Shown: positions 20,440-35,160 of the stretch, piece after piece
Layout: the number at the start of each line of letters is the position of its first letter
Numbering within the stretch: the first letter of the stretch is position 1
Notes under the pieces: model-generated
What the model was told of the DNA's origin: nothing
The model's database searches: none
Seen by the model: only the letters and a program-made list of their open reading frames with translations
NCBI RefSeq assembly: GCF_008831285.2
Contig: NC_045145.1
Coordinates: 3,388,723-3,452,722, forward strand
Direction of reading: 5' to 3'
Length of the DNA stretch: 64,000 nucleotides
DNA from: Nymphaea colorata
Taxonomy: Eukaryota; Streptophyta; Magnoliopsida; Nymphaeales; Nymphaeaceae
Program-made: the position numbers and the translations under genes

Positions 20440-22235
20440 GATTTTGGAATTTTTTTTTAAGTTTATTTTGAATAGAGACTTGGATTTGTTTAGAAATATT
20501 TTGTATTTCAGGAATTTTGAAGATTTTAAATTGTCTTTGGAATAGAATTATTGGATTAATGCCAGATTTAGTAGTTGAACTTTGATTTTACCCCAAAAGT
20601 TGGAACTTTGAATCGGTGAAATTTGGATTTTAAATAAAATTTGAACAATTGAAGCTTAGGTAAAGGATTTTTGGACTTGGAAGCTAAAATTTTAGGTAGG
20701 GACGACTAGAACATTTAAGCTATAATTTTGAAGATAGTTTGGGTTTTGGGATTTGAAACTGATTGGAAAAATTCTTGGGAGCATTTGAACTGGAATTTGG
20801 TTTTGAAGCCAAAATCTAGAAATTGGAGTTGGAATCATTTGAGAATTGAATCTTGGAGGTCGAAATTTTGGGTTTAGAATGATTGGAACTCGACAAATTC
20901 AGAATTTTTGAAAACATATTTGGATTTGGCATTTAGTGCCTTGAAATTCCGGTCAATCTTAGTCATGAGAAATTTTCTTGATTTTGGGCAAATTTGAATT
21001 TTGGTTTCGGAATTTTGAATAATTTTGTACGTCCGTTAGACTTTAGGATTTTTTAGAGAAGTTTTTTTTAGAAATCCTGAAGTTCTTTTGAGACTTTGAT
21101 AAGGACATGAAAATTTGCTTGATTTTGAGTAGATTCTGGGTTGAAAATTGACTCCAGGATGAAATTGATTTTGAGAAAATCTCAATCATTGAATCCGTCT
21201 GAAATCGACTTTGAAAATTCTTAGGTTTGTAGTCATTTTGAGAAATTTTGTATTTTTTCTCCAAAACAAGTGAAGTGTTTTTAAGTTGTTGTCGCAATAT
21301 GACTTGATCATTGTAGCGAATCCTACTCGACTCACTAAGATCTTGGCAAAGATGAGTAGGTGCATTTATGAAGTGAGTGCATGCATGCTTCCATTAAAAT
21401 AAACTACATCTTTATTCACTTCTCATTTCATTTAAAGGGTGAGTGGTTCATTCCACCGCCCTAAGAAAGGCCACTTGACCCCTCCCCTCGGTGACCCCCT
21501 CCTTGGGTTTTTACATAACATGCTTCAGGCCTTTTTATGGGCCAAAGTTAGAGCGTACTGGGATGTAACAGTGACCACTCCAAGGTTCGAACCTGAGTCC
21601 TTAAAGGAACCAGACCATCTTACCGTCCAGTACCACCCCTTGGGGTATCTCTATTAATACTTCACTCTATTTCTCTCCATACACAATTTAATTGAATCTC
21701 ACATAGACATTGGTTCACCTTGGAAGTAAGAAATGTTGGACGTCCTCCAAGTCTATTCTCGATGTCGAGAAGGCTTTTAGGAGTAAGGTCCAGGAGCTTA
21801 GGTTTTGAAATCTTCGTTTTGGAAATCCATAGAATTCCAAAATTTTATTTGACAAATTGTGAGGGATTGATTAAATTTCATTTTTGGCTCGACCGTGGGT
21901 AAAAATGGGTTTATTTGATCAAAACCCAAATTTAGGGACTAAGTTTTAGGAAATGCTTTATTGGCCAGGAAAATCACATTTTTGGATTTCTCTAGATCTT
22001 TAGAAGCTTGGCTTTGATTAGATTGCTGGATTTTTTTAAAGTTAATAGATTTTGGAATAGCTTGATTTTGGATATACGTGTTTCCAAATGTACTTTGTAA
22101 AAAATCAGATTTCTTTGTGGCTATTGGTTTCGACTACCCATTGGCCAAAATACTTGCATTTCGATCAAGAGATTCTTTTAGAAACTATTTAAATTAGGCA
22201 TTTTGGTTAATTGCTGGTTTTCAAAACCATAGATG
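20440..22235 (+). repeat. Dispersed repeat, copy 2 with internal insertion
   Basis: Homologous and collinear with 4990-6330. The two parts that align are about 20550-21320 and about 21930-22235. The roughly 600 bp between them (about 21335-21925) has no counterpart in copy 1, where the two parts abut near 5995. It therefore represents an insertion here or a deletion in copy 1. The insertion contains a SINE-like block. No coding sequence is present. Confidence 0.6.
21436..21655 (-). mobile_element. Candidate tRNA-derived SINE
   Basis: Read on the minus strand, the block starts near GGGGTGGTACTGGACGG, which resembles a tRNA A box. About 35 bp later comes GGTTCGAACC, a perfect pol III B box. 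The remaining 150 bp is GC-richer than its surroundings. The body is not a tRNA: no cloverleaf or CCA-end stem is seen. The layout fits a tRNA-derived plant SINE, but there is no clear 3' tail or target duplication. Confidence 0.4.
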
Positions 22236-22423
22236 TCTGGAATGTGGACTCGGCTGGATGACACCACCACACTTGTGGAGCTGGAATGCTTCTCTCTCTA
22301 GGGCCGTTTCAGCTAGCTTGAGAGAGTTCCCTTGCTGGTTTTCAACGGGCCTAATTTATAGGCACCTGAAATTTGGGGGACTCCCACTTGATTTTGCATG
22401 GGCAGGAAGACACCACGTCTGTT
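22236..22423. other. Spacer between dispersed repeat and solo LTR
   Basis: No gene. The sequence is interrupted by the LTR insertion at 22424. Confidence 0.4.
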
Positions 22424-22744
22424 GCGTGTGTTAGAAACAACACAGAATAAACTCTCATCTCGCACTCTCAAGAGGGGGTTAAAAGCAACAAAGAAGAAGA
22501 CAACGATTTACGTGGTTCGGAGCAATAATCTCCTACGTCCACGGTCGCACAGATCTCTTGTATTCTCTCTCTTCTATGAACACACAGAACAGACACTCTC
22601 AAGCGGCGGCCATCCTCAAAACATAAGGATTAGGGCAAACCTGCATTTGTACAAAATGACATATATGCCCTTACCGCGAAGTTGGATCCGCGGTATTGCA
22701 AATGAGTGTCCAGTATGGATCAACTTCCATACACCAACAGCGTG
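22424..22744. mobile_element. Solo LTR with 5-bp target duplication
   Basis: A 311-bp unit (22429-22739) begins TGTTAGAAACAACACAG and ends CATACACCAACA, i.e. TGTT...AACA ends as in plant Ty1/copia LTRs. It is flanked on both sides by GCGTG (22424-22428 and 22740-22744). The motif ACGTGGTTCGG...CTACGTCCACGG, common in plant retroelement LTRs, lies at about 22510-22544. No internal domain or second LTR follows, so LTR-LTR recombination has removed the rest. Confidence 0.8.
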
Positions 22745-25224
<2,480 letters not shown>

Positions 25225-25229
25225 CACCA

Positions 25230-25457
25230 TGTTGAAAAGATGTGTCTTATCAAGATAAGGCGGATAAGGTGGATCAATCTTCTTAAGATCTTATCTAAAG
25301 CTAATCCTTGATCTTAGGCAACATTAGAGGTTTCTATGTATATCACCAAAATCAAAGACTATATATATTGTGTAGTCGACAATGAATAAATCAACTTCTT
25401 CCTCTTCTCTCGTTTTCCTCTTTTCCCTCTTGTTCTCTTCTTTCACAATCTTTAACA
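25230..25457 (+). repeat. 5' LTR of the copia element
   Basis: Begins TGTTGAAAAGATGTGT and ends ATCTTTAACA; 228 bp. Contains a TATATATATT stretch near 25362 that could serve as TATA box, followed by CT-rich DNA. Matches the 3' LTR base for base by eye. Confidence 0.95.
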
Positions 25458-25469
25458 TGGTATCAGAGC
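25458..25469 (+). other. Primer-binding site (initiator tRNA-Met)
   Basis: TGGTATCAGAGC directly follows the LTR CA end. It is complementary to the 3' end of plant initiator tRNA-Met, the standard primer of plant copia elements. Confidence 0.93.
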
Positions 25470-26299
25470 AGAGTAAAGATGAGCAATGGCATATGCTGTC
25501 TTTGCAGAAATTTCCAATCTGACAGACCAAGGGATCGTCACAGGCCAGAGGTAATCCCAGCCATCGTCACAGGCCAGAGCGTTGTATACTTCGGTGATCA
25601 TTCCCCTTCATAGTGCCCAAAGGGCATCCTTGGGTCGTTCGACTGGAACCAACGCCTGAGCAGGCAGGAATCGAGGAAACTTGGGCATCCTTCTTCCTGT
25701 GCGACTGAACAGGGGCAAAACCAGACTTCCGCCCTCCGATCATCTGCTTGCCGCTGTTTTCACTAGAGTTCATTCACCATGAAATTGCTCAAGCAATGTC
25801 TCCGGTGAGTGGCGGTTCCAACAGACATGAGCTCGACCTGTGTGGTGGTCGGTACCCGCCGGAATAGCCCGATTTCTGGCCTCCTGTCCTGTTATTGCCT
25901 GTTTGGGCGTTAGTAGCTTCATCAATCGCTAGCGACAATTCCAGCGATCGACGGCGTTCTTGGCGCTCAGACTGACACTCCAGCCTAAGGCGACCGTGCT
26001 GGATCCTGAGCCGGCCGGAATTGAAGTTTCTTCTGGCGGTTCCCTGTTCTGCTGCAGGCCTCCTATTGCAGCGCCTTCTAGCGGAGAGTCCTGTTCCACT
26101 TTTCAATCAGAAAAACATGTTGTTCCAGAATTCTTTCTTCTGAACAGAAAAGTGATGTTCTGGTTTCTGTTCTGCAACACTCGGTGACTTCTGAGTTTCT
26201 CCGGCTTGAGGTGCAGGCGACCCGCGTTGCTGCTGCTGCATCGCTGTTGCTGTGGCAACGATAGCTGCGACTGCAGAGAACCTCACAGGTTTGGGGAAG
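25470..26299 (+). other. Untranslated leader of the copia element
   Basis: About 830 bp between primer site and first gag ATG. GC-richer than the flanks. Open frames on the minus strand here (for example 25789-26106) have no family match and are taken as chance. Confidence 0.6.
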
Positions 26300-29200
26300 A
26301 TGGCAGAAAGGGGAGAGGTCATTCTAAAGGAACGCAAAGATGACGACATTAGTACAGGAAGCCCATATTATGTTCATCATTCTGATGGACCAGGTACCCC
26401 TTTAGTCTCTAATGTCTTGACAGGAGATAACTATATGATGTGGAGGAAGGCCATGACAATGGCCCTTTCCGCCAAAAACAAGTTATGATTTGTCGACGGA
26501 TCCATCACCAAGCCTAACAGTCCTATGTTCCTCAAAATTACGTGGGAAAGATGCAACAACTTGGTTCAATCTTGGATTTTAAACTCCATCCATAAAGATA
26601 TCTTGGCTAGTGTAATTCATGCCAAGACTGCTGCCCAAATTTGGAGTGATCTTGAGGCTCGATTTTCTCAAGCCAATGGCCCACGCATTTACCAAATACA
26701 ATTTCAGATAATGAATTGCAAGCAAAATCAATCGTCTATTGCAGCTCATTACACAAGAATGAAGGGATTATGGGATGAGTTAGCCCTCTATGCTAACATC
26801 CCTGATTGTTCGTGTGGTACCATGAAGGCTATTGAGAATCTTCACCAACAAGATCAACTTATGCAGTTCTTGATGGGCCTTAATGATAGCTATGCAGCCA
26901 TTAGAAGCCAACTCTTGTTGATGGATCCGCTTCCTACTATAGCCAAAGCTTATTCTCTTCTTATTCAGGAGGAGAAACAAAGGGATGTGAATATGGTACA
27001 TGCTCAGGAAAAGGTCTCTATTCTTGCAATGCAGCCTTCACCACAAATGTATGAAAGAAACAAAAACAGTCAGACCAAGGAGAGAGGAAGACCACGTATG
27101 AAATGCGAACATTGTGGTAAAATTGGACACATCAAAGCTAAGTGTTATTTTCTTGTTGGTTTCCCTAACAGGTCTGGTTCTTCTAATGCATTGACAAAGC
27201 CAAAGGCTAACGCTGCCCTAGGAACTGCATCCAACGATCAACCCAATGAGCAACTATTCAAAAAATTCCTTGACTTCATGGAGAACTCTAATCAAGGTAC
27301 CATTGAACCCAGAGTTAACCTCTCAGGTAAATACTCCTCGCCCATTTCATGTCTTAAACAATCATGGATCCTTGACACCGGTGCAACCCACCATATCACT
27401 AACGTTATCTCCAACCTTTATGAACCCATCATCACCAATCACCCTCCTATCAGTCTACCAAATAGGTCCAAAGCCAACGTCACCCATATAGGTGACATTC
27501 ATTTGAGCCCTAAGATAACACTGAAAAATGTTCTTTATGTTCCTAGCTTTGCATTCAACTTGATATCTATTCCTAAACTCTGTAGTGATTTAAGATGTGA
27601 TGCAAAATTTAATGAGAACTCTTGTGTGGTGCAGGACCGTCACTCGACGACTATGATTGGAACGGGTAGATTGCAGAATGGATTGTATGTCCTAGATGAA
27701 ACAAATCTCAGCATAAACTTAGCTACCACCAAATCTGCTCCATGGCATCTTCGGCTCGGGCATGCTTCTGATTCCAAACTTTCTATTTTATCTCGTTTGA
27801 ACCTTATTGACACTTGTAGATCTGTTGATACATGTGATATTTGCCTTGTTGCTAAGAACACTAGACTTCATTTTCCCAACAGTACTATTTCAACACATGC
27901 TCCTTTTGACTTAATTCATTGTGATGTGTGGGGAAGTTATCACACGCCTTCATTGACTGGTGCACAATATTTTCTAACTATAGTTGATGATTTTTCTCGA
28001 TCTACATGGATTTATCTTATGAGATATAAATCTGAAGTTTTTGGAGTCATTAAAAATTTTGTCGCACTTATTGAAAACCAGTTTCGAACTAGAATCAAAA
28101 TTCTTAGAAGTGACAATGGAACTGAATTCTTTTCACAAGAGATGAATAACTTTCTTCATGAAAAAGGCATTGATCGTCAACATAGTTGTGTTGCGACTCC
28201 TCAACAAAATGGTGTGGTCGAACGCAAGCATCGAGACCTCTTAAACATGGCACGAGCATTGATTTTTCAAGCTAAACTACCCATAAAATTTTGGGGAGAA
28301 TGTGTCACCACTGCTGCTTACATTATCAATAGGTTACCATCTAGTGCATTAAATAATAAAACTCCATATGAAGTTTTATACAAACGCCCACCAAACTACA
28401 AACATATGCGTGTTTTTGGATGTCTATGTTATGCCTACAATATTCATAAAGATCACAAGTTTGACTTAAGGGGAAGGCGATGCATATTTCTTGGATATCC
28501 ATATGGTCAATCAGCTTACAAGGTTTATGATCTTGAAAGTGGGTCGTTGTTCACCAGCAGAGACATCAGATTTTGTGAAAATCATTTTCCATATAAAAAT
28601 GAAGTGCACACTGGGGACAATGAACAAGTGGTTCTTCCTTTACCATTCAATGATTATGTCTCAGGAGAACATGAGTTTCTTTCAAGCCCAAGCAAACCTC
28701 TTCTAGATGATGAGACCAACCCAGATCCCATTCCTCAATCCATCGAACCTACTCATAATGATTCAATCCAGCTTCGCAGATCTATGCGACCTAGGCATAT
28801 ACCAACTCATCTAAAGGACTACAAATGTTTCTCAATCTTGCCCAGTTTCAGCCATTTGTTGAAGAGTGAAGGGACAAGCCCCACAAAAGGTACTCGTTAC
28901 CCGATTGCACAATGTCTTGATATCACTAACTTCAATTCCAACTACAAGTGTTTCATGTCTACCCTCCTTGAGCAATGTGAACCTTCATCCTTTGCCCAAG
29001 CCATGCAGGACCTTAGATGGCGTGATGCTATGAAGGCTGAAATTGATGCATTAGAAGCCAACCATACCTGGACTGTGACGAAACTTCCTCCTGGCAAAGT
29101 TCCCATAGGCTGCAAATGGGTATTCAAAATCAAATACCAATCTGATGGCTCTATCGAGCGATACAAGGCCCGCTTAGTTGCAAAAGGGTATACACAAACA

Positions 29201-30517
29201 GAAGGAATTGATTACAATGAGACTTTTGCTCCAGTCGCCAAGATCTCTACTATTCGAGGTCTATTGACTATTGCCGCTATTCAAAAGTGGCACTTGTTTC
29301 AAGTTGATGTTAATAACGCCTTCTTACATGGTGATCTAGAAGAAGAGGTTTATATGCAATTACCTCCTGGATTTAGTCGACAAGGGGAGGAAGGAATGAC
29401 ATGTCGCCTAAATAAGTCTATATATGAGCTTAAACAGTCTTCTCGAAATTGGTTTTCCAAACTTGCTACCTTTCTCAAAGACATGGGCTATATTCAATCC
29501 AAAGCAGATTACTCATTATTTTCCAAGATCGGCACTAGAGGACGAACATTTGTTGCAGTGTATGTCGATGACATCATCATTGCAGGGGATGATTTGAATG
29601 CAATCAATTCCCTAAAGCACATGATGAATGAAAGATTCAAGTTGAAAGATTTAGGCAGACTCAGATATATTCTTGGCATAGAATTAGCTACTTCAAAGGA
29701 TGGTATCTTCTTATCTCAAAAGAAATATCTCCTCAACATACTTCATGAGACAGGGTACATGGGAGCAAAACCATGTGAGACACCTATGGAACAACACATA
29801 AAGTTTGACAATGAAAAGGGAGACATCCTCAAAGATCCAAATCATTATAGAAAAGTGATTGGGAAACTAATATATCTGACCTTAACAAGGCCAGACATTG
29901 TTCACACAGTCCACATCTTGAGCCAATTTATGAGTCAACCACGAGTGCCGCATAAAGAAGCCATGAACCGTTTATTGAAATATCTGAAGGGAACTGCTGG
30001 ATATGGAGTTATGTTGTCATCAAAGGGGCCGATTCACCTCAAAGCATATTGTGATTCAGATTGGGCTTCATGTCCAATGACACGAAGATCTACAAGTGGA
30101 TATTGCACCATGATTGGGAATAGTCCTATTACTTGGAAAACCAAGAAGCAAACAACAGTCTCTAGATCATCTGCAGAGGCAGAATACAGGTCTATGGCCC
30201 TCGCCACATGTGAGCTTATTTGGCTAAAGGCTTTACTCAAAGATCTCGGGATCGTCCACAAAGAGCCCATGACGTTATTCTGTGACAACCAAGCTGCAAT
30301 GCATATTGCAGCCAATCCAGTGTTTCATGAGAGAACAAAACACATCGAAATAGATTGTCATGTGGTGAGAGATAAGATTCAGAATGGAGACATCCAAACT
30401 CAATTTGTTCCCACAACTAAACAAGTTGCAGACATGTTTACCAAGCCCTTGGGACGAGAAGCATTCCACAGTCTGAGAAGCAAGTTGGCGCTTGGCAATC
30501 CGAGAGCGTCAACTTGA
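26300..30517 (+). pseudogene. Ty1/copia gag-pol polyprotein with one nonsense codon
   Basis: The first in-frame ATG is at 26300. The frame runs 62 codons to a TGA at 26486-26488, then stays open in the same frame to TGA at 30517. From about 27100 come a zinc knuckle (CEHCGKIGHIKAKC), the protease signature LDTGATHH (about 27370), integrase with DVWG, RSDNGTEF and NGVVERKH (about 27920-28230), reverse transcriptase with YVDDIIIAG (about 29560) and RNase H ending near HIEIDCHVVRD. The domain order is that of Ty1/copia. All catalytic signatures I looked for are present, so the premature stop in gag is the obvious defect. Such a copy could only move with proteins supplied by a relative or by readthrough. 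Confidence 0.9.
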
Positions 30518-30524
30518 AGGGGAG
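30516..30524 (+). other. Polypurine tract
   Basis: GAAGGGGAG lies immediately before the 3' LTR, where plus-strand DNA priming occurs. Confidence 0.85.
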
Positions 30525-30752
30525 TGTTGAAAAGATGTGTCTTATCAAGATAAGGCGGATAAGGTGGATCAATCTTCTTAAGATCTTATCTAAAGCTAAT
30601 CCTTGATCTTAGGCAACATTAGAGGTTTCTATGTATATCACCAAAATCAAAGACTATATATATTGTGTAGTCGACAATGAATAAATCAACTTCTTCCTCT
30701 TCTCTCGTTTTCCTCTTTTCCCTCTTGTTCTCTTCTTTCACAATCTTTAACA
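30525..30752 (+). repeat. 3' LTR of the copia element
   Basis: 228 bp, TGTTGAAAAG to CTTTAACA, identical by eye to the 5' LTR, followed by target duplication CACCA. Confidence 0.95.
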
Positions 30753-30757
30753 CACCA

Positions 30758-31543
30758 TCCCTGCCAATACCATTGTTGTTGTTGCCATATTTGTTCTGCA
30801 AACCGGCCCGACCTGCTGCAATGCATGAATCCCTAAAAGAATCCAGTTAAGTGATAAGACAATCAAATAATGAACACTCAAATTCATGAACCCTAAATTT
30901 CAAACAGTAAAGTATATCAATAAAACACTCAAATGAAGAACACATAGTTTCAAGAATGAAAAAAAAAAAAGCGAAGGGAGGGAAAAGAGAAGGCTGACTT
31001 GCTTGTCTCTCGCAATCCTTTGGTAATAGCAGTGACTACAAACAGAAGCTGAGAGTGCAGAAGATCGAGAGAGAGAGAGAGAGAACCATTAACACCTCGG
31101 GTGATGTACGGATGACTTTGAGAAGAGAGCATGTTGAAGGAAGAAGAAAACACTGGATTGCTCCTCGATTTGGCACTCCTTGACAGAAATGGCAATTGCA
31201 AATTGAAGCTAAGAGATGAAGAAATGGTGGAAAATCTAAAGTGAGAGAGTCAGACATGAAATCGGAACTCCATGAGCAAGAAAGGATGTCAAAACTTAAG
31301 TGAACCCAAGCTTCACTAGGTTAAAACAAGTGACTTCTAATAAAAACTCGTACTCTTTTCATTTGTACAACTCAAACTTAGGCTCGAAAGGAGCTTTATT
31401 AAGTCGAGTCTGTGCTACTTTACTCATCGTTAAGGCTAATTTCTTACCTCCAATTTTACCTTCTAAACATTTGATTTTCTCAAATTCTCTCGTCATCTAG
31501 CCATCTAACTTGCTTACCCTCTTTTACCTCGTGTTATTTTTCA
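30758..31543. other. Spacer
   Basis: Continues the sequence interrupted by the copia insertion. No gene is recognised. A GA run lies at about 31067-31084. Confidence 0.5.
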
Positions 31544-31703
31544 GGGTCGTTTGACAATGAGAACAATAATATATTATTCTATGTACCCAAAGTATTGAGG
31601 TACATTCATCGAATACTGTAACATAGTATTTCATAAATATACCCCAATTATTGGGGTAAATATGTAAAAATAGAATGTTATTGTTGTCATTGCCAAATGA
31701 CCC
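31544..31703. mobile_element. MITE, family shared with 54166-54346
   Basis: About 160 bp with imperfect inverted ends: left GGGTCGTTTGACAATGA, right (reverse complement) GGGTCATTTGGCAATGA. The similarity goes on for some 30 bp (AACAATAA...). No coding sequence. The flanks show no convincing target duplication, so the superfamily is open (hAT-like is my guess). Confidence 0.6.
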
Positions 31704-33351
31704 ATTAATGTCAATCAATCTTGCTTCCTTACAAATACAAATTAGGTTGTAAGCCTCAAATAGTTTCACCATGTATCAGTTGAACAAATAATGATATTCA
31801 AATTGTTAACAAGATGAACTCATGGACAAAATATATTTAATGAGAAAATGAAAAATGTAGGAGTACTTGAAAATAGCTAAGAGTATTTCCTCTTATAAAA
31901 ACACAACTTTTTTGTCGATCCAGGAATCCCATTATTGTGTTTTTACATTGAAGATGAACCACTCCATTTGTACATAACATTTCTCCAATAAGACAACCTA
32001 CATAAAAAAAAAAAGTTAAAGAGATTGGACAAGAAAAAAAGGTGTCATAGTCCAAAATAAAATCACCTTGTAAGATGGCATTTGTGTATAATTCATTCTA
32101 AATTTACCTAATGCATTATACTTTTGTTAAAACCTTCAAAAATTATGAAGAGTTTCTAGCTTATTTGGCAAATGAAATAGTTTGTAACTGTTCTATAAAT
32201 CTGTCTTAAAAGTTGAAACACTTTTTAATGTGTTCTATATGAATTTGCTGCAATCTTTAGACCATATTAATGGGACAGTTACATATTATTCAATTTGCCA
32301 AATGAGTCTAAAGGGATACTTTTGAAGAACTCCAGCTAAAGGCATTCATGATTGAGAGATTATTATTTATTACTGCTTACACGACAATTCACATGCATAA
32401 CAAGAGAAAAACCCTAAAAATTTTGTTCCCATAAGCTTTCACGCATATATATTATACAAGATTCGCATCCATAAACTGGCATTCTTAGTGCAAGATGGCT
32501 AGTCTAAGGACAAATTAAAGGTAATTACAATAATATCCAGTTGGAGTACTCAAATTGGTCATTTATGAATACAACCAGAATATAAAAATTTTATATATTT
32601 ACTATATATAACTACATGACTATATACACATCATTAGGTAAGAAGAGGGAACTATGATGATGACCTTATTAAGTCAGATACACATATACAAAAGGTGCTA
32701 CTTTGTAAGATTGTCAGATTCCGAAGTGGGTATGTATATCTTGGGCGTAAAATTTAAATCCAAGAGATAAATATAAAAAGTAGCATGTGTTTATAGCCAA
32801 TAATGCTTAGTTCTTAGTAGTGAAATCATGGTTTTGTGAATATAGTTTCCGAAAAAATGTATTCCATGTTTGTTGTTGTCGCACACAAAATTGCATTAGC
32901 ACTTTTGAGTAATGCAAGCCTCACAATCTAGAGAATCATTCGTACGTGAAAAGAACATTATGTTTTGGAAATTTAAGTTATCAAAATACATGTTTCAAAT
33001 ATACCATGCATTTATTCCAGAAAAATGGCGGGATTATGTCTTTGCATTTGGTATTAGATTTAAGAACGTCTATAGTTATCATGTTTTCTTAATCAAGAAT
33101 ATAAATATGTGTTGTAGGAACATGTATCCTGGTAACATAACGTTTTAGTTTTCCAATCAAATGCACCCAGGTGTTTTCGAAATTTTATGTAGTTAGAACC
33201 TTAAACCCTATTATGCAATAAAGTAATATTGCCAACGTTTTCTCCATTCAAACCTTTTAATTCACATTATAGCATGAGGCTTGTCCACATGGTCGGCTTG
33301 AATGATCATGCGATTTTTGGGTGAACAGAAAAAGTATTTCATTCTACTGCC
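31704..33351. other. AT-rich spacer
   Basis: No gene or known repeat is recognised in this stretch. Confidence 0.5.
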
Positions 33352-33409
33352 AGAAGATAGCCGAAGCTCCCATCAACCCTAGAAGATAGCCGAAGTTTCC
33401 ACCAACCCT
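33352..33409. repeat. 29-bp tandem duplication
   Basis: Two head-to-tail copies of a unit starting AGAAGATAGCCGAAG and ending CACCAACCCT or CATCAACCCT, with three differences. Confidence 0.85.
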
Positions 33410-33816
33410 TTGTCAACTTCAAAGTATGCTTTTGGTGTCTCGAGGTACCACCCTAGCCATGTTCCAACTTATGTACCAGTGACCTCCGTTTGAAGTGCAA
33501 AGGGTTAAACTCTAGGGATTCAAAACACTAACTAGCGACCTACCAAATCCTGTGGACCATTGTGCCAACTTTCTCCGAAAAATGACATGCCATTTGAGGA
33601 CACAAATATACACATTAACAAAATCAAGGTCACCAACTATTTTGGACTAAAAACATGTGATGATTGAGAAGGCCGACGAACTCTCAAATTGTAATAAAAA
33701 ATCTGTTAATTAAAAAGAATTTATCTATATTAAAATGAAGGCAGATTTGGTCCACGCTATAGAATACCTATTGTAGTAGATGTGAAATTCACATTCGGAT
33801 TCAAACTTGAACCTAG

Positions 33817-34287
33817 TAGGGATGTCAACAGATCATATTCAAATCACATAAAATCTTAACCACATCCATTTTGTTGGATATTCATGTATTTAGATTTGAA
33901 TTCAGATTTGAATATGAATGATGAAAAATCATATCTGGATCTGAATCCAGAATCAGATTTCATAATCCAAATTTGGTCTGAATCAGTTTTTTTTTTATAT
34001 TTATATCCAAATTTAAATCTGAATTTTGAACCAAATCTAGCTGATTTAGAAAATATAAGAGCATTGAATATATGATACTTATTTAAAACTAACTCCTATC
34101 TGAATTTAAATAGACATTTATATATATTACATATCTGCATTTGTATCTGAATTTGATCCGATGTCATTATATGTATTCTTTCATCCGATTTTTTAATTAG
34201 ATATTAAATCTTGTTATATTCTTTTTTTTTTTTTAATTGAATGATTTTGATCGCATACCCGAATGAATAAATATATTGACATCCTTA
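33817..34287. mobile_element. Candidate hAT-like MITE
   Basis: 471 bp with ends TAGGGATGTCAA and, reverse-complemented, TAAGGATGTCAA (11 of 12 identical). The interior is rich in degenerate GATTTGAAT/ATTCAAATC words on both strands. The flanking 8-mers do not match, so the element is old or the call is wrong. Confidence 0.4.
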
Positions 34288-35160
34288 CCACACCAGATCC
34301 AAATTCGAGGCGTTCATAGCTACGAACCTCCTGCCACCTTCCCTCTCAAGCTCATACGTGGCGTAAGATTTTGCATTGCACATAAAGATAGACTGGATCC
34401 GGATCGGACCCGTTTGTAGAACTACGGAAGGTGCATGACTGGCAGTTCTACCGGATCGACAGGTCATCCCGACGGTAACGACGAGGCTATCGGCATCAAA
34501 TGATTGAGCGCAATTCTCCACAACGCCCACATCATTCACTCTAATTTCAAATACAAGCCTTCATGTGGAGGTTCTATTAAAATTGAAAATGACTACATTA
34601 AGTTAGTTATGGATTTAGATCCGAGTATCTTATTGATTCGTTGTAAAAAATTTGGATATATAAAATAATTTAATATCCAATTAAAAAGTAAAACTGAATT
34701 TAGATTTTAAAAATGACAACCAATCAGATTTGAATGATTTCGTTTCAAATTTAGACATACTTAAATATCTATTCGAATTTGAATTTGATTAAGTTTTGAA
34801 TAAATATCCTATATTCAATGCTTTTATATTTTGAAAAAGTGTGTAGATTGAATTCAAAATTTAGATTCAAATTTGAATATAAATGTAAAAATCAAATTCA
34901 AATCCAATTCAGTTTGTGAAATCAGATTTTGGATTTTGATTCAATTATAATTTTTCTGTATTCATATTTAAATCAAAATATATAAATATAGATACTATTA
35001 AAGGTATGTGTAGATCTAATGAAAAGTTTTCAAGGAAGCCTTTATCCTGAAAATATTACTGGATTTTATTATTGGAAAATCGTTGGTTTTCCGTGATAAA
35101 GGACACGGGACAATGGAGAATCTTTTGTTCTTCGATTTAGTTTTCTTAAAAAAGTCAGTT
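34288..35160. other. AT-rich spacer upstream of the macro-domain gene
   Basis: No gene. 34560-35000 has the same degenerate ATTTGAAT words as the MITE to its left and may be a relative of it. Confidence 0.4.

Larger units (their letters stand above)
25225..30757 (+). mobile_element. Complete young Ty1/copia retrotransposon
   Basis: The element proper is 25230-30752 (5,523 bp), with 228-bp LTRs that I find identical by eye. It is flanked by CACCA on both sides (25225-25229 and 30753-30757), a perfect 5-bp target duplication. A primer-binding site complementary to initiator tRNA-Met, a purine tract and a gag-pol frame in the order gag, protease, integrase, reverse transcriptase, RNase H identify a copia element. 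Identical LTRs mean recent insertion. One in-frame stop near the start of gag is the only lesion I found. Confidence 0.95.

Noticed and set aside
25567-26349. Minus- and plus-strand frames of 68-105 codons in the copia leader
   Set aside because: They lie in untranslated retroelement leader and match nothing.
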